A stretch of 64,000 nucleotides of DNA from Shinisaurus crocodilurus (lineage: Eukaryota > Chordata > Lepidosauria > Squamata > Shinisauridae): assembly GCA_021292165.1 (NCBI GenBank), contig CM037880.1, positions 207,416,255 to 207,480,254 of the forward strand, in the 5' to 3' direction. Positions 32,945-44,579 of this stretch are shown piece by piece. The translations under genes were made by a program, and so were the position numbers. Numbering within the stretch: position 1 is the stretch's first letter; every line of letters starts with the position of its first letter. The notes under the pieces are model-generated. The model was given only the letters and a program-made list of their open reading frames with translations, was not told where the DNA came from and ran no database searches.

Positions 32945-34221
32945 TGGGGTTGATCAGCTATGTCAACCCACGATCCATGATTATAAATACTTATACTAGT
33001 GAATAAATATGATACACAGGATCTTATGCAGAAATGGAATAGGGAACTGGACTGTCCTATTCTGCCTAATCAATGGATTGTTGTTTTCACATCTGTGCCA
33101 GAAGCATCAACGGATCTTAGGTTATGTCTTATTCAGCAAAAACCTTTGTTTTGTGTTTACTGGATGTCACAATGTCTTTTTAATAAGGGTTTGTTGATTC
33201 TAGGACCAGGAGTGGGTTTCCCATGCCACTGCAAAAGCACAAAGAAGCATAAAATGGCTAGGTCCTTTTGTGTAAACCCAAAGGGTTTCAGCATTGTAAA
33301 GTTGATCCCCAGCACTGCTAGAGCCCCTTCTTTTATTGCTGAAGCCTCCAGGAGAGTGGGGGTGAGAGAGTGTGGTGAAAAGCCTTTCATGAAAATTGGC
33401 CTGGTTGGTAGCTGGGATGGCATTTGGGGGACATCCCTTCTTAGAAGCAGATTCCTAAAAAGCATGGAAATTTTGAGAATGACCTCTAGCCTATTCAGGT
33501 TAGGGTGATAGGGCCACAACAGTTAAAGTACCATAGTCCTAGTACAAGTGCTTCTCCTAACATTTGCCCTTTCTTGCCTTCCTTATCAGGATGCATACAG
33601 CTTCTCTTGTACCTATTTTATTAAGTCATAGCAATGCATATGGTCAAAGTGACTGAAACAGAACCACTTGTACAAGAATGGATGCTGCAGTGTTGGGATA
33701 TGCCTCTCAGTGGAGAACAAGATGTCTTACAAACATGCCTTCAGGCTACGGAGTACCTTAAGAGACAATCATGGAAACTCGATTCAGCATACAGCAGCCT
33801 TCCTTTCCTTACATCTCAGCCTGATTCTGTTCATTGCTATTAATGCAATTAATACTCAAAGATGCAGTCCTGAACTGCATACACATTGCAGAATATCTAA
33901 GTCAGCGGGGAGGCCCCTTGTTTTTCATTACTGATTTGCTTCTTGAATGTGGTGGGAGGGATTGTGAATTCAGAAACTCTGTCACACTTCCTATAACAGC
34001 ATGGTGCAGTCACAGTGTGATGTCTGAGCCAAGTGGGAATGCTTTATAATGCAAATACGTTAAATTATATAAGTAATTATTGTATGTATAATATCTGAAA
34101 TAAAGTTAATCCTATGCGGGACACAACATTGTCATAATTTATATTATTGCTTGTTTGAATGTGTAGACAGCTACAGTGATGTCCTGCTGAAGTTCTCAAT
34201 ACAGCTGCTATATTTGTGAAC
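32945..34221. other. Single-copy DNA, nothing recognised
   Basis: Overlapping open frames at 32999-33519 on both strands show no recognisable domain and no splice context. An AATAAA lies at about 34098. Confidence 0.35.
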
Positions 34222-34436
34222 AATGGACAATATCCAGTTCAGCACTAACTCTCATGTGAATTCTGTTGTGTTAGCAAAAGTGATCTCTAGCACAACACCT
34301 GATAGCATTTGCTGGCATGACAGGTTTCCCAGAAAACCCATCATGCCAGCAAATGCTATTAGCATTACGCTAGAGATTACTTACGTAATTATGCAGCACC
34401 ATGTTAGCTCTAGTACCAAACTGGATACTGCCCAAT
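34222..34436. mobile_element. Fold-back MITE, GGGCAGTATCC termini, AAT flanks
   Basis: The arms of 34225-34433 pair across most of their length. The outer arm GGACAATATCCAGTT pairs with AACTGGATACTGCCC, and the inner arms share TAGCATTTGCTGGCATGA around 34305-34355. AAT flanks both sides. It may be Harbinger-like, but the trinucleotide is not the usual TWA. Confidence 0.8.
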
Positions 34437-34708
34437 AGCAACAAGCATCTTTCATTACATGACAAAATCATTTGTATTTTGCTGATGCATTCGCACAGAA
34501 GTGTGAATAGTCAACATTTCATGCTATCACAGAAGCTCAGCCAATAGCTCAATGTGACTTCTTGCAAACACACAGCTCTCTTACTTAGCCTGTTTTACAT
34601 TATCTGTAAAGATGCTAGCTACTCTGACTCAGATATAGATAGGAGATATTATTGCATTGCCTGAATTTGGACTATTATTGCATTGCCTGTATACTGTAGC
34701 TAGTATAC

Positions 34709-34886
34709 AGGCCTGTGGCTTACGCTGGCTCAGCTTGTCTGAGTGTGGAAAGCTAAGCAGGGTCAGGCCTGGTTATTACTTGGATGGGAGACCCCTCCTC
34801 TAGTTTCCTGCATTGAGCAGTGGGTTGGACTCGATAGCCTTGTAGGCTCCTTCCAACTCTATGATCTATGAAATCTATGAAAGAGC
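34709..34886 (+). mobile_element. 5S rRNA-derived SINE with CR1-like tail
   Basis: GAAAGCTAAGCAGGGTCAGG, GCCTGGTTATTACTTGG and ATGGGAGACC match the 5S rRNA internal promoter very closely. The head (GGCCTGTGGCTTACGCTGGC) is not 5S. The tail runs through GGTTGGACTCGATAGCCTTG to TCTATGATCTATGAAATC, a CR1-like 3' end. It is the same structure as 12134-12313, so this is a true SINE family and not a chance fusion. Confidence 0.9.
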
Positions 34887-35595
34887 TCTCCACATATGAG
34901 TTGAATATCATCTATAAAAATAGTTTTTGACTTGTGTCAACTTCTCTTCATATTCACAGACATATTTAACAATTTTTTAAAAAAATAACAATTTTATTTT
35001 TCTGTAGAATTCGAAGAGGCCAGGACCTCCATTTAGACAAATTCATCTGAACATTCATAAAGCCCTTCGTTAAGTGGTGCACATATATGAAACATATTTT
35101 TAGTACATATTTCATATTAGGTTTTAGCTGCTTAGCTAGCACTCTTAGTGAAAAGATTGTTTTTAAAAATTAGCAGTCAGCTTGCAAAAATGTAAAACTA
35201 ATCATATTGCTGTGATGTGAGAATCATTGCCATGTTGATATTTCTAAATGTATTTCATTAGTGAGGTACCATTTAAAAGGCCAAAAATGTGCATGCGGCA
35301 TTTATTGAATAAACTAATCACATTTCAAATTAGATATGCCAATGACTTTCACTGAATTTTATATCATTATGGAAGAGTGACAGTAGGCAGAGACTTGTAA
35401 ACTCTGTTGTAATGAGCCTCCCTAAGCCAACACAACATACCACTGGGGCATCCCCAATCATCACTGAAGTTGGCTACTGGAATTCAATGGTCTTCTGCAT
35501 CCTTTTCTATGGCAAGCAAAAAAAGGGGCTAGTAGGGTCTGGAGATGAGACTATAAGGAAAAGTAGGTTCAGATACTTCACCCGTGAGTGTAGTG
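34887..35595. other. Single-copy AT-rich DNA
   Basis: No repeat or coding signal was recognised. Confidence 0.3.
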
Positions 35596-35866
35596 ACTGA
35601 TTTATTTATTATTTAAAATATAATAAATAAATAAATAAATACCCCACCTTTTTTCCTGCAAGGAACCCAAGGCAGCTTACATAATCCTCCTCCTCCTCTC
35701 CATGTTATCCTCACAACAACCCTGTGAGGTAGGTTAGGCTGAGAGTCAGTGACTGGCCCAAAGTCACCCAGTGAGTTTCATGGCTAAGTGGGGACTAGAA
35801 CCCAGATCTCCTGAGTCCCAGTTCAACACTCTCACCACTATGCCACACTGGCTCTCACTGATGTAT
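35596..35866 (-). mobile_element. Sauria-type SINE, full length, with target duplication
   Basis: The SINE (about 35606-35856) has, on the minus strand, a tRNA-like head with B box GGGTTCTAGTCCC, the conserved CACTGGGTGACTTTGGGCC body and a GGGTTCCTTGCAGG/GGTATTTATTT tail. ACTGATTTAT (35596-35605) and ACTGATGTAT (35857-35866) are a 10-bp duplication with one mismatch. It inserted just upstream of an L2-like fragment. Confidence 0.92.
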
Positions 35867-35867
35867 G

Positions 35868-36240
35868 TTCAAGGTGCTTGTGTTGACATATAAAGCCATA
35901 CATGGTTTAGGTCCTGTATACCTGATGGAGCACCTTCTCCCTTATGTATCTGCATGGATATTAGAATGATAGGAATCATAGAAAAATAGAGTTGGAAGGG
36001 GCCTATAAGGCCATCGAGTCCAAGCCCCTGCGCAACGCAGGAATCCAAGTCTAGATCGGGTAGGAATGCCCTCTTGATACCGCTGCATTTGTCTGGAGTT
36101 CGATATGCAGCAGGCAACCCAACGAAGGGTATTCTCGATAAAGGCACCCCGACTGTGGAACTCATATGGTTGGTGCTTAGTTTTACAAGCTTTTGGCATC
36201 AATGAAAAACCTATTTGTTCATCCAGGCTTTTGATTTTTT
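35868..36240 (+). pseudogene. L2-like LINE ORF2 C-terminus interrupted by a CR1-type tail
   Basis: Plus-strand translation gives L-T-Y-K-A-I-H-G-L-G-P-V-Y-L at about 35878-35925, and after the insert A-T-Q-R-R-V-F-S-I-K-A-P-R-L-W-N-S at 36107-36160. The insert (about 35961-36055, minus) carries GAGTTGGAAGGGGCCTATAA, a CR1 or 5S-SINE tail. All frames are broken. Confidence 0.7.
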
Positions 36241-36274
36241 TTCCCTTTTCTTTTCTTTCTTTTTTTGCTCTATC

Positions 36275-36633
36275 ATGTAAACCAGGGGTACAGAACATCA
36301 GGCTGGGGGTCATGTCTGGCCCTCCTGGGGTCCCAGGCTACCCATGTCCCTTCCCCTGGTCTAACCCCCTTTACCCCAACCACTTTCATGGTTTGGTTGT
36401 TTCCTGGTGTTTGTGCAGTTTTTTTCTCCATTCTAAAACATTGAAATACCTCTCCAAAGGCTTAGTTACTGGCAGTAAATGCTTCAAGTTATAATATGCT
36501 GGTGCTTCTTGGTATTTTGACCCCACCCATTTTGCCTTTGGCCTTGCCCACCACTAGATGCAGCCCCCGAGATCTTCTCCAAAATGGAATTCGACCCTCA
36601 GGCTGAAAGAGGCTCCACAACCTTGGTGTAAAC
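36275..36633 (+). mobile_element. CAGGGGTG-type hAT derivative with 8-bp duplication
   Basis: The element (36283-36625) starts CAGGGGTACAGAAC and ends GAGGCTCCACAACCTTG. ATGTAAAC (36275-36282) and GTGTAAAC (36626-36633) match at 7 of 8. The interior matches 43801-44127 and 49103-49495. Non-autonomous. Confidence 0.8.
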
Positions 36634-36671
36634 TTGTATTTATCCATGTTACTGTTCTTCTTTGTTTGATT

Positions 36672-36702
36672 GCGGTGTGTGTGTGTGTGTGTGTGTGTGT
36701 GT
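36672..36702 (+). repeat. (GT)n microsatellite
   Basis: About 15 GT units. Confidence 0.95.
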
Positions 36703-36839
36703 TGTGTCAGTGTTGTATGGTTTTATTGTGTTTTATTGGTTGAACCCCACTTCAGGATTATTTTACAATGAAAAGGGGGTAATAAATTTCATCAATACAT
36801 ATAATAATAAAAATAATAACAAATAGTGATGTGCAGTCA

Positions 36840-36924
36840 GGTTGTAATCCTCAACACTCCACTAGAAGGTAAGCCCTTTGGAATAGTGGGACTTACATGT
36901 GAGTAAACGTGCACAGGATTGAGC
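36840..36924. mobile_element. Short palindromic MITE, TACTCAGAAGTAAGT family
   Basis: The left GGTTGTAATCC and right GGATTGAGC ends are inverted, and GGTAAGCCC pairs with GGGACTTAC inside. It is about 85 bp and the same family as the fragment at 9868. Confidence 0.55.
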
Positions 36925-38035
36925 TGTGAGTCTTGTTTCACCATATGCACTCTTTTGTTTTATATCTCAGGGAGAAAATCAACCAGGGCTGAGCAGCATT
37001 ATTATTAGCAAGAAAGTGGCTAGGAATAAAAGAGTGAATAGCCCTTCCCCAAAGCTCACTCTGAAATCACCCATAGATGCTTCGCGGCCTTCGCCTGATT
37101 ATTTTATTTTTTTTTTAAAAAAAAAAACCTTCTGGGGAAAAGAATTGCAGAACTACACCTGAAGTGTAGCTTTGTCATGAAATGGAAATATTCATCATGG
37201 TGAGGGAAGGTTGTAACTTTAAAGCAGTCTTCCCCAACCTAGGGCTCTCCAGATGTGTTGGCAAGCATGGGAGCTGCAGCTGAACACACCTGGAGGACAT
37301 CATGTTGGGGAAGTTTGTTCTAAAGGGTGAGCCTGTCGCTTCCTTGAAGGTTCTCAAGAACAGCGGGGGAAGGGGGAAAAAGTAGTGGGGATAGTTAGCA
37401 CAAGAATGGGAAGAACTGACAACTGAAGTTGAATAAAATAGGACATAAAGCCGCCAATTCCTCCGACAAGAACCCTCTAAATTGTTTGCTCCTCCTTGGA
37501 AAATAACTCTGAAAAATTGTTTACAACTCATCTTACCCTTTCCTGAAATATAGGCTGATTCGCACACTCAGAATAGGAAAGTAATGATCACAAATTGCCA
37601 GGCTTTTTACATATGAAAGATCCTAAGTTCTAAATTTAACACCTATTTGAGAGTGAGGGGAAAGTTTGAAAATCTATTTCCATTGAATGGGTGATGATCA
37701 TCACCAGTTATCGTGAACTCTGAAGGATGGCCTCCTCAGAAGATGCTATTGAGAATCCTCTTCAGAGCCACTTCTTTTGGGTACCTCCAACCTTCTGAGA
37801 TGAGGCTTCTGGAAGAACATTCTCTCTTCCTAGGATGCTTGCCTTGAATTGAGCTTGATAAGTATTTAGGTGTCAAGTTAAGACTGTTTGTTGTTCCCCA
37901 GGCTTTCAATGCTCAGCAAAGTTGTGGCTGAAGTTTTCAGTCATTATTTATTGTAATAATGCTACTGCTGTTTTCCTATTTTTGATGGAGGCAAGTTTGT
38001 ATATGATACATTTTCATGTTGCTGTTTATTTATTG
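36925..38035. other. Mostly single-copy DNA
   Basis: A degraded fold-back repeat lies at 37222-37322 (GTCTTCCCCAACCTAGGG on the left, CATGTTGGGGAAG on the right). Poly(T)/poly(A) occurs at 37105-37128. Nothing else was recognised. Confidence 0.4.
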
Positions 38036-38140
38036 TTGTCTTAAATTTTGTTTACCCGTTGCCTGGAAGAGGGATGATGAAATGATAAGGCCAGGTATTT
38101 AAAATAAATGAACAAACAAATAAATAAATGAAGCCTTATG
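38036..38140 (+). repeat. L2-like LINE 3' tail
   Basis: A T-rich stretch, CCCGTTGCCTGGAAGAGGGA and an AAAT-rich end are the usual tail layout. Short fragment. Confidence 0.4.
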
Positions 38141-38309
38141 GGAGGAAATATTATAACTGTGGCTAAGCCAATTTGTTGCAAACAAGCTGTGTTTGCTTTG
38201 ATCTTTGATTTCAGGGGAGGCCTTTTATAAACTATGCATTTGCTTGCTTGTACGGTGAGAATGAACTCTGTATGGTAACTAGCAATGGGAATGCCCCACA
38301 AATCTCCCC

Positions 38310-38343
38310 CTCCACACACACATACACACACACACACACACAT
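38310..38343 (+). repeat. (CA)n microsatellite
   Basis: A CA tract with one interruption. Confidence 0.9.
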
Positions 38344-38545
38344 GCATTGGGAACTGCTGCATCTCTGAAGGGGATTAGCATAGCACTACACTGAGGTTTC
38401 TGAGCCATGCCTGGGGCAGGATAAATTTGTAGGCTGGGCCCTCAGAAATGACATGAGAGAGGTGGATGGGTATACATACACACTACCCACATCCTACCGT
38501 AACTAATGCCCAGCATTCTGAAGTGTATGCACCCATCCATGCATG

Positions 38546-38715
38546 CCGAAAGGCAGGGCCGGTGCAAGGCAGTTTGGTGCCCTAGGCAAGATCAGATATT
38601 TAGCGCCCCCCCTTCCCACTTGAGCCCTCCCTCCCTATTTCTGGTGCCCCCTTTAGCCCTGCACCCTAGGCAGCTGCCTAGTTGGCCTAATGGTAGCACC
38701 GGCCCTGCCAAAAGG
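38546..38715 (-). mobile_element. hAT-like MITE, CAGGGCCGGTGC family, with 8-bp duplication
   Basis: The element (38554-38707, 154 bp) begins CAGGGCCGGTGCAAGGC and ends GGTAGCACCGGCCCTG. CCGAAAGG (38546-38553) and CCAAAAGG (38708-38715) match at 7 of 8. It is the inverted homologue of 28971-29139. Confidence 0.9.
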
Positions 38716-39455
38716 CCAGCTAGAAGAGGAAAGAAGGGAAGAGGGCTCCATTCAGCTCTATGACAATCTGCTCCCATATTGGATTGTGCCTTTATTCCCC
38801 AGAATGGGGCTTCCTTGCCCAAGACCATCCCAGGCATTGGGGCAGGGGGCATGTTGCCCTTGGCCTGACAGAGCTGGTGAGGCAGAGGGATGTGTGTGCT
38901 TTTGGAGCATCTGCATGTAAGGTGTGTGGGGCAGAGGGGTGGACTCATGGAAGCCCCTCTTTCCAGTCTGCTGAATAAACACTCTCCCTCCCTATAGGAT
39001 TCAGAGTAGGCAAGGTGGTTCATCCAAGAGGTCAGATGGTGGTTCATCTTTACTTGCAGCCCTGATTGGCTGTGGGTTGCAGGGTGTTATTTTGTTTCAG
39101 TTGTTTTTGTCTACCTTACACTGGCCCTGAATGGGACTGATGGGAGGTCAGAAAAGGTGCTGCTGCTATAAATATGTTGGTCACAGCACAGGGCAGGGCA
39201 GGAAAAATCAGCAAGGCACATATTGGTGAGCAACCAGAGAAACTTTATGAGGAATGGGTATTCCCTAGACCTATCTTTATGGTCTGCGGGACCGGGAGGG
39301 GAAGAGAACCTCTTTGAGGCCTGCCTGGAGCACACACTCAAAGTCATGGGGCTTGGGATGGGGGCGAGTCAGGAGTTTCTCACTTGTCCAGAAGGGGCCA
39401 GCTGGGAGTAAGGACATACTGCTCATGCCTGTGGACAGGTTTGGCTTCCTATAAT
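38716..39455. other. Single-copy DNA
   Basis: A short CATATTGGATTGTGCC at 38775-38790 resembles a GCAATCC-type MITE end. Nothing else was recognised. Confidence 0.3.
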
Positions 39456-40158
39456 CAGGGCTGACCTTACCAATAGGGAGAGTGAGGCAACTGCGTCTAG
39501 CAGCAGATGTTAGGGAGCAGCAGCAGCAGAGCTGCCCATGACTGTTCACCCCGAATAACTCCCCACCCCAGCTATTTCCCACTGTTAGAGGACAGAACTG
39601 TGTGTGCCACTTGTCCTGTCCTCAGCAATGGTGTCAAGGGTAGGTATGGTTGGGCAACTGCCAAGGGCCCACACCCCAGTAGAGGCCCAGTTGCAAGAGC
39701 CCCCTGGACTGGCTCCTCCTCTTCACTATTGCACCCTGCTTGTTCCCCAGCCTGTTGCTCTGGCCCTGACAATGGTGGTGGTGAGAAGAAAGAGCAGTAG
39801 ATGCCACTGCCTACTTGCTCACTGGCTCTCTGCCTGTCAAGCAAACACGTGGTTGCAATGATGAGGATGAGGAGTAATAGCAGCTGGTGATGATTGCAGC
39901 AAGAAGGTAGACTCACTGAGAGAGGGGGCATTGAGGGTGCTTTTCTCAAGGGCCTTTGAAAACCTGGAGCAAGCACTGCCTGCCCTGCGTCCCCTAAACT
40001 GGCCTGTGGCCCTTAGGTATGGCGGAAGATGCCAGCCCATCAGCAATCTTGAATAAGATTCAACTGGCAGTCCAGTCAGCTTCTGTATATGGATTGGGGA
40101 AGTGGACATCATATTATCCTTTGCCTCAGGCTGCAAATTGTCTCTTGGGCCAGCCTTG
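39456..40158 (+). mobile_element. CAGGGCTGGCC-type hAT derivative (703 bp)
   Basis: It starts CAGGGCTGACCTTACC and ends GGGCCAGCCTTG. The flanks CCTATAAT and TATGTAAT match at 5 of 8. The interior shares CCCCTAAACTGGCCTG and TCCAGTCAGCTTC with 26869-27150. Open frames within it carry no transposase motif. Confidence 0.6.
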
Positions 40159-40943
40159 TATGTAATATGCCGAGGAGGTGGCTGCAACACAACCCCTGCC
40201 TCACTTCCCCGTACAGTAGTTGGTCTTGCTGCAGATCACACTGTAACAAGTTGCATAAAGTTGTGGCCCTAGTTCACCCACCACCACCTTGCCTTGCTTC
40301 TTTCTTGAGGGTCAAATGTCTTCCACCAAACTTCATTGTCACACTAGGGTAGGATTTCTATCAATAGCCGATAACGGAGTCTCATTAGTATTTTGTATGT
40401 TCTGTGTTGCATTTCAGTGCCGTTCCTTATTATACAGGACAACACATTTACAGCAGGTGGGATGTTTTTTTGATGCCCTTGTTATTATGAAAGTACACTT
40501 GACCAATCATTCCACACGATATTCAGAAAAGTGTCGACTATGCAAATGGGAACAAAATGGAGAAGCGATGAAAACTAGAACTCTGTTTCTATCCTTTTAT
40601 GTGGGTTAAAGATGCCAGTTGGACTCCACTTCATCTGGCATAAACTGAGCATATGCTCACAGTCTTTGTGTGGGTGGGGTGGGGTGATACTGCAGAAAGT
40701 ATACTGCAGATACCAGCACATCTCTTGGTTTCTAGCTAGAAAGCAGCCACCGTGGCATTAGGAAGAAGCTTCCTTCCTGAAGCAAATTGTAGTCATTGGG
40801 GGATGGGGTTTTGTTTGTACCATGGCAAGGCAGAGAAGGTTCTAAAATCCTGCCTCCCTACAACCCCAGAGTTTCGATCTGGATTGACTCCTACACATTG
40901 GCAATTCTTGTTTAAAACTATGCTTATGTTAAATGCCAAAATG
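40159..40943. other. Single-copy DNA
   Basis: No repeat or coding signal was recognised. Confidence 0.3.
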
Positions 40944-41457
40944 CAGGGGTGGGGAACCATTTTTGGCCCACGGGCCGAATTGTTCTCCCGCTGGGATGCC
41001 GGGTTCTTCATGCCAGCAGTGAGTGTGGGACTGCTGCCCCATGTGGGTGGAGCCACTACTAGTAGCATGGGCCTCCCCCAGCTATTTTCACACACAGCGG
41101 CAAACGACATAGTAGGCGCACACCCTATCCAGCCCCACCTCCTCAGCTGATCCATGCTGATCAGTAGAGGGGAGGATACATTTTTCCTGCCCCAGGTCCG
41201 AGGGAGGAGCCTTGCTCAGTGCTGTGTCAGTGGAAAGTGCTTTTCTCTGATCTGCAGCAGATGAATGTTAAGCCTTTCCCCTAGCCTCAGTGCTGAGAGA
41301 GAGGGAAGGGATTATCTCCAATCTGGAGCAGAACCCTTTCTCCTCTCTCAGCACTGGGCAGGGGAAATGAGCAGGGCCTAGGGAAGAAGCTTGGTGGGCC
41401 AGATTGGGAACCACATGCTCTGTATTCAGTCCGTGGGCCAGAGGTTGACCATTTCTG
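40944..41457 (+). mobile_element. CAGGGGTG-type hAT derivative (514 bp)
   Basis: The left end CAGGGGTGGGGAACC...GGCCCACG pairs with the right end CGTGGGCCAGAGGTTGACC and TTTCTG. The interior differs from the 36283/43801/49103 group, so it is another family of the same superfamily. No clear target duplication survives. Confidence 0.7.
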
Positions 41458-41639
41458 CAATAACACATTTCACATAACATGCCGTTTGGTCCTGAATTTC
41501 TGGGGAATTCAAATCCAATGTGTGCTAAATAGGAGAATCCTGAATCTTGCTAACGTAGATCCTTTCCAAATTGAATGCAAGAAGCTGAGTCAGAGCATTG
41601 CTCCATTTAGTCTAGAACTGTCTACTCCATCTGGCAACA

Positions 41640-42115
41640 GCTTTTTTCAAATTTTATTTACTTGTTTATTTGATTAATACCCTACCTTTCCACCAAGGAA
41701 AGGGTGCTCAAGGTAGTTAACAAAAATAAGAACCAAAATTTGAAATAAAAGCTTAGATAAAACAATCATAAAACAAATATGTTAAAAACACAATGAAAAA
41801 CAACAACACTACAATACAAGAATTTACACAGCACCCAACCTAACCGGGATCATAATGGGCACCTTGAATTGTGCCCAGAAACAGACCAGTAGCCAGCGAA
41901 GCTATTGTTATATGGGAGTCACATGCTCCGTGTAAGCAACCCACATGAACAGTCTGTTGGCAACTGAAGTTCTGGACCAGCTGAAGTTTCCAAACAGTCT
42001 TCAAAGGCAGCCCCATGCAATGGGTCAGACAGAAGTGGTCTTTCCTAGGCTGCTCTACTGCCAAAGCTCTATGAACTGAAGGAAGCAGGGATTGACCAGT
42101 ATGCAAGGCATGTCC
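41640..42115 (-). repeat. L2-like LINE 3' region
   Basis: A TTTATTTGATTAATACCCTA terminus, an A-rich UTR and, further in, a degraded C-terminal part (CTGGACCAGCTGAAGTTTCC, AGGCAGCCCCATG) are read on the minus strand. It has the same layout as 58022-59240. Confidence 0.65.
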
Positions 42116-43690
42116 TCTACCACCAAGACAGAACTATCACCTTTCCATTTCTAAGGCATGTATCTGTATCCCAGGAAGATCTTTAATGTTTATACTTGCC
42201 ATTTTACAGCTGTGATAAACTTTGAGAATACACACAAAGATAAAGTTATTATTTTCAGAGGAAGGGAGAAGTGTCTAATATTCCCTCCACACACACAATA
42301 CAAGGGCCATCTTGTATAACCCTTGCTGAGATTATGAAGTGCCCTCATGGACATGGTGAATGATACTGAATGCCATGAATCACAGAGAATTTACATGACT
42401 ATATTTTTTTTTTTGTGATATCGTTGTAAGCTTGGGGGCATTTTAATGAACCCATTCACTTTATCTGAATTCTGTCTGTTTCTTCCTTACATTCTAACAG
42501 GACAACTTTAATCTTGGGGTCTAAAACTTTAGCTGCCACTTTCTAGGGTCGGTCAGTCTTCTTTCCGTGTGGAAAACTAATTGGAAGAATTTTGAGCAAG
42601 TATGACCTTACGGTACTTTCAAGTTAAGTCTGTGTTTGGTAAGTGAAAGCCGAATATGAAAGCCTTACTGACAAGATAGGCCTGGGAAGGAGGACTACTC
42701 CAGAGAGTCTGTCTACACACAGCCACTAATCCTCCTTCAGGTTCCCAAAGAACTATTGCTTGAAATACATCCGTTTCACCTCTACAGTGAAGGGGCTTCT
42801 CCCTTCTCTCAAGCTTTTCATCTTCATCAGTGCTCTCGAAGACTTTCCTGTGAGAACTGGATAATACACAAAAACTTGCTTAAGCCCTTTGTCAGTTTCA
42901 CCTGTATAAGTAAAGTGAAGTGAGCCCTAGGCAGGTGTTCTAATGGTGCGTGTAAGCTGTACACACAAGGAAAGGGAGCGGGGACAAGCATGATAGCTCT
43001 GACTCCTCTATATGCATTTTTGTCAGTCTCTACATATAGAACCTCCTTGATCTCTTGAGGAGAATGAGAGACACTTCATGAGATTCAGAGCCCCAGTTTT
43101 CCAGGGTACAAAAGCATCTGGAAGGGAATAACAAGCTGGACGAGCCACTATGGAAAGGGCCCCACCTCTTGTAATTGCCCGTCTAGCTGTTCTAACTGAC
43201 CAGCACATGAGCAAATCCCCTGATGATGACCTAAGTATACGGGAAGGATTGTACAGGACCAGAGATCCCCAACCTTTGGGACACATTTGGAATTTTGAAG
43301 GAACATTGTGGGTATTCTCACAAAATAGCTGCCATGCCGGGGGGGTGGCCCATTCAAAAAATGGCTGCTATGGTGGGCACGGATGGTCCCAAAACACTCA
43401 TTTCCCATAAGGCAAACAGGTGAGACTAAACTGAAAAGTAACTTGCCCAAGAAATTAAGTACAAGGCAGTGGTGGGGGCTGAGGTCCAAAATGCAGAGCC
43501 ACTCTGCTGAACCCAAATAAAGATGGTGCCGGAGGGCAGCCCTTCGCTTTGCAGCATGCAGGCCTCCCAGTTTGGTTTCTATGTTCTGCAATCTTAAGTT
43601 TGGTCCAACTCAAACACAGATTTTTTTTCCAATCTTGAGACCATTTCATCCTGAACACTGAGAATTAAAAAAAACAATATTCACATGAAA
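42116..43690. other. Mostly single-copy DNA
   Basis: CATGCCGGGGGG occurs twice (43333 and 43699) beside GAAATAGCTGCCATG- and AAATAGCTGCCATG-type sequence, suggesting a decayed dispersed repeat. No coding signal was found. Confidence 0.35.
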
Positions 43691-43800
43691 TAGCTGCCAT
43701 GCCGGGGGGCATCTTCATTTTGTGCACATTTCTCCTAATATATCAATTTTTAATGTAATTTGACTGATATACACATTTTTTGCAAGCAATTTTCCTAATA

Positions 43801-44127
43801 TGGGGGTGGGGAACCTTAGGCCCATGTGCCAAATTTGGCTCCCCTGGGATCCCTAGATGGCCATGCCCTTTACCACTGGCCCCTTTCCCCAAACTATGAT
43901 TATCCACCAACTGTTTGGTGCTTTCCTGACTTTTGCACAGTTTCCCCCTCATTCGAAAAGGTTGAAATGCCTCTCCTTAGGCTTAGTTGGCAGTAAGAGC
44001 TTCAAGGTACAATATGCTGCACCCATTTTGACTTAGGCCCCATCCCTGGAATGCCAGCCACTGGAATGCAGTCCCCAAGAGCTTTTCCAAAGTTGGCCCT
44101 CGGGCTGAAAGATGTTCCCCACTCCTG
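43801..44127 (+). mobile_element. CAGGGGTG-type hAT derivative
   Basis: GGGGGTGGGGAACCTTAGGC at the left and GATGTTCCCCACTCCTG at the right are inverted ends. The interior (TTTGCACAGTTTCCCCCTCA, GGCTTAGTTGGCAGTAAGAG) matches 49103-49495. The flanks are only weakly similar. Confidence 0.75.
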
Positions 44128-44164
44128 TCCCTATTAAGAATGCATTTTGGAATGCTATTTTTCT

Positions 44165-44566
44165 TAGGGATGTGTGCAGACTAGAGCTTGATTGGGGGGT
44201 GGGAGTCTGGCGAACGCATCAGGCTCGACACCCCGAGCTCCACTCGCCCTACCTGTTTCCCCAACTCGACTCGCATTCTCGTGAGCTGAGCCGAGGAAGC
44301 TGACCTCCAGGTTCCCGGTGCTACATTGTTTACATAGAATATTTCATAAGATACGTTAAAAACCTCCGCGATTTGCGCAAGTTACGCAAATGACGGCCAC
44401 CTTTAATGTATCTAATGCCATTTTCTACATAAACAACAGCGCCGGGAACCCGGAAGTCTGGCGAGCACCTCGGCTGGCGCTCGCTTTCGGCCCGGCTTGG
44501 CAGGCCCGGCAGCAGCGCTCACCAAGCGTGCCACAAGTTGGGTGGTGGGCGGATCACCCACCCCTA
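44165..44566. mobile_element. Palindromic hAT-like element, TAGGGATG family (402 bp)
   Basis: It begins TAGGGATGTGTGCA and ends GATCACCCACCCCTA. The centre (about 44320-44435) pairs TACATTGTTTACATAGAA with TTCTACATAAACAA around a single GATTTGCGCAAG core. It aligns end to end with 46675-47080 and 3705-4104. Confidence 0.75.
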
Positions 44567-44579
44567 AATGTCTGCAGTT

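Noticed and set aside
32999..33519. Overlapping frames of 169 and 120 codons on opposite strands
   Set aside because: Neither has a recognisable domain, codon bias or splice context; both strands being open suggests chance.
34709..34886. Genuine 5S rRNA gene
   Set aside because: Only the internal promoter part matches 5S; the 5' third and 3' end are replaced and a CR1-like tail follows, as in the second copy.
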